From: Halovenus carboxidivorans
Lineage (GTDB): Archaea; Halobacteriota; Halobacteria; Halobacteriales; Haloarculaceae
Reading direction: 5' to 3'
Length of the DNA stretch: 64,000 nucleotides
Assembly (NCBI RefSeq): GCF_009831575.1
Contig: NZ_WUUT01000001.1
Coordinates: 457,345 to 521,344, forward strand
In this document: positions 62,426 through 64,000 of the stretch, piece by piece
Layout of the letters: each line of letters starts with the position of its first letter
Position numbering within the stretch: position 1 is the first letter of the stretch
Notes under the pieces: model-generated
The model's input: only the letters and a program-made list of their open reading frames with translations
What the model was told of the DNA's origin: nothing
Database searches by the model: none
Position numbers and translations under genes: made by a program

Positions 62426-63391
62426 ATGGCCGGACAGAACACGGGCGTCGTCCTCGCGGCGATGATCGCCAACGGAGCAATCGCGGTGTTGAAGTTCATC
62501 GGCTATCTGCTCACGGGGAGTCCGTCGATGCTCGCGGAGACGTATCACTCGATTTCCGACACCGGCAACCAGGTGTTGCTCCTGATCGGGATCAAGTACA
62601 GCCAGCGCGGGGCCACGGAAGTCCACCCCTACGGCTACGGCAAAGCGCAGTTTTTCTTCGCCTTTCTCGTCTCGGTGCTACTGTTCGGTGTCGCCGGGTG
62701 GGAGAGCCTGAAACACGGGATCCACGAACTCCGGGCCGGCGGTCACGGAACCGAGACCGGCGCGGCCGAGTTCCTCAGCTTCACACTCGACGTCTCGCTT
62801 CCGGTCGACGCCTTCTGGGTATCGGTCGCGATTCTAGTGGGCGCAATCCTCTTCGAGACGTACGCCTTCGTGAAGGCTCGGGCCGAACTCAAACGGCAGA
62901 TGGACGAGTACGGCTGGTCGGGCTACCGGGAAACCTTCTCCGAGACCAGCGATATCACGACGCTGACAGCCTTTACCGAGGACACGATCGCGCTAATCGG
63001 TCTCGTCGTCGCGCTGGTCGGCCAGGCGGCCTCCCGAGCGACCGGCAACCCGACCTACGACTCCCTCGGTGCGGTGGTCATCGGCGTGTTGCTGATGCTC
63101 TTTGCGCTGTTGCTCGCCTTCGAGAACAAGCGGCTGATCCTCGGGGAGAGTCTCGCCACGGACGTGGAACGGGATCTACAGGCCGCCATCACCGATCACG
63201 ACGGCGTCGCCCACGTCGACGACTTCCGGACGATGTTCATCGGCACGGGCCAGGTTCTCGTCACGGCGGACGTAAGCTTCGACTCGGGACTCGAAACCGG
63301 TGAGATCGACGAGGACATCCAGCAACTCGAATCGAAGTTGGAGGGGATCGACGACCGCGTGAAACTGGTCTACATCGAGCCCCGACTCTGA
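62426..63391 (+). CDS. Cation diffusion facilitator (CDF) metal transporter
   Basis: This 321-aa protein starts at ATG 62426. It has six membrane segments; the second carries YHSISDTGNQVLLLIG (HSxxDxxN metal site), followed by the HPYGYGKAQFFFAF loop. In TM5 the usual HxxxD is TEDTIALIGL (Glu-Asp in place of His), so metal choice may differ from zinc. The C-terminal cytoplasmic domain has VAHVDDFRTMFIGTGQVLVTADV. It exports divalent metals by proton exchange. Confidence 0.87.
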   Translation: MAGQNTGVVLAAMIANGAIAVLKFIGYLLTGSPSMLAETYHSISDTGNQVLLLIGIKYSQRGATEVHPYGYGKAQFFFAFLVSVLLFGVAGWESLKHGIHELRAGGHGTETGAAEFLSFTLDVSLPVDAFWVSVAILVGAILFETYAFVKARAELKRQMDEYGWSGYRETFSETSDITTLTAFTEDTIALIGLVVALVGQAASRATGNPTYDSLGAVVIGVLLMLFALLLAFENKRLILGESLATDVERDLQAAITDHDGVAHVDDFRTMFIGTGQVLVTADVSFDSGLETGEIDEDIQQLESKLEGIDDRVKLVYIEPRL

Positions 63392-63439
63392 GGCCGCCCC
63401 CGATCAGAAGGTCTACTACCTCGGCCGTCCAGGATCGGA

Positions 63440-64000
63440 TATGTCACTGTCAGCCGAGCGGATTCTCGTCACGGGCGGTGCGGGCTTTGTCGGCTCACAT
63501 CTCGTCGAGCGACTACTCGCGGACGGCCACGACGTGCGCGTGGTCGACGACCTCTCGAACGGAAACGAGACGTGGCTCCCCGACGAGGTGGAACTAGTCA
63601 CCGGCGATCTGGCGGATCCGGAGATAGCCGCGGAGGCGATCACCGCCGACCTCGACCTCGTCGTTCACCTCGCGGCCGACAAAGACGCCTCCCGGGACGA
63701 CATCGCCCAGTTTCAGTCGAACACGACGCTGACCGAGACGGTGCTGGATCGCATGGAGGCGGTCGGCCTCGATCGGATCGCATTCACCTCCTCCTCGACG
63801 GTCTACGGCGAGGCCCCTCGGCCGACGCCGGAGGATTTCGCCCCGCTGGAACCGATCAGCATCTACGGCGCGGGTAAACTCGCCGAGGAGAGTCTACTTT
63901 CGGTCTACGGCCACAGCCACGGCTTCACGGTCTGGACCTTCCGGTTCGCCAACGTCGTCGGCCCGCGGCTCCGGGGGGCGGTCGTCCCGGATTTCATCGA
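63440..64000 (+). CDS. NAD-dependent epimerase/dehydratase, 3' end outside window
   Basis: There are 187 visible codons from ATG 63440. It is an extended short-chain dehydrogenase: LVTGGAGFVGSHLVERLL (GxxGxxG) at the start, DDLSNGN, VHLAADKDASRD, FTSSSTVYGEAPRP with the catalytic Ser/Thr, and YGAGKLAEE with the YxxxK pair; FRFANVVGPR follows. It is similar to UDP-glucose 4-epimerase-type enzymes that make sugars for surface glycans. The rest lies beyond the window. Confidence 0.88.

Noticed and set aside
1-64000. CRISPR arrays, tRNA or rRNA genes
   Set aside because: No regularly spaced direct repeats other than the copA array were seen. No cloverleaf with a TTC-type T-loop was found in the gaps.

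Overview
This window comes from a halophilic archaeon (class Halobacteria). The evidence is strongly acidic proteins, GC-rich coding DNA with TATA-box promoters and often leaderless starts, an archaeal PolD large subunit carrying an intein, an STT3/AglB-type oligosaccharyltransferase, a sensory-rhodopsin-II-like opsin with an Htr-like partner, and many small acidic or zinc-ribbon haloarchaeal proteins. The opsin and transducer pair is most reminiscent of Haloarcula relatives, but I cannot fix the genus.

Bases 1 to about 17,070 are accessory. A large SF1 (Dna2/NAM7-like) helicase enters from the left edge and is split into two overlapping genes. The piece of it just after helicase motif VI, plus a small Cys-rich gene, is repeated four times to about 7,420. 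Between the copies lie a winged-helix/PemK-like pair, an MntA/HepT pair (HepT broken by an amber codon) and a third small gene pair. Decay increases from left to right. Then come two tandem paralogues of about 1,010 aa (minus strand) related to haloarchaeal VirB4/HerA-like conjugation ATPases but apparently without a P-loop, preceded by a coupled 43-aa gene. From 13,800 to 16,330 is AT-richer DNA with no convincing gene. It ends in a broken TrmB-type regulator at the border with the conserved chromosome.

From 17,127 on the DNA is dense, GC-rich core chromosome: an STT3-like glycosyltransferase and a GT39-like glycosyltransferase with an in-frame amber stop; a three-gene ABC transporter opposite a GbsR/MarR-like regulator with a perfect palindrome in between; an Lhr-type helicase, UspA, acyl-CoA synthetase, a Dna2-type nuclease-helicase, a flavoprotein reductase and a CopA-type ATPase with a tandem palindromic insertion.

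A minus-strand block from 38,301 to 50,982 holds CBS protein, glyS, a dolichol-kinase-like protein, a PPC protein, PolD large subunit with a 491-aa intein, the rhodopsin, a mini-transducer ending after its HAMP domain, a PH-like/zinc-ribbon protein, a membrane protein with a winged helix, and very short proteins.

The right part holds serA, a Tat-type beta-propeller membrane protein, a complete mrpABCDEFG-type Na+/H+ antiporter operon with overlapping genes, a PQQ-type sugar dehydrogenase, a CDF metal transporter and a partial NAD-dependent epimerase. No tRNA, rRNA or CRISPR array was seen.
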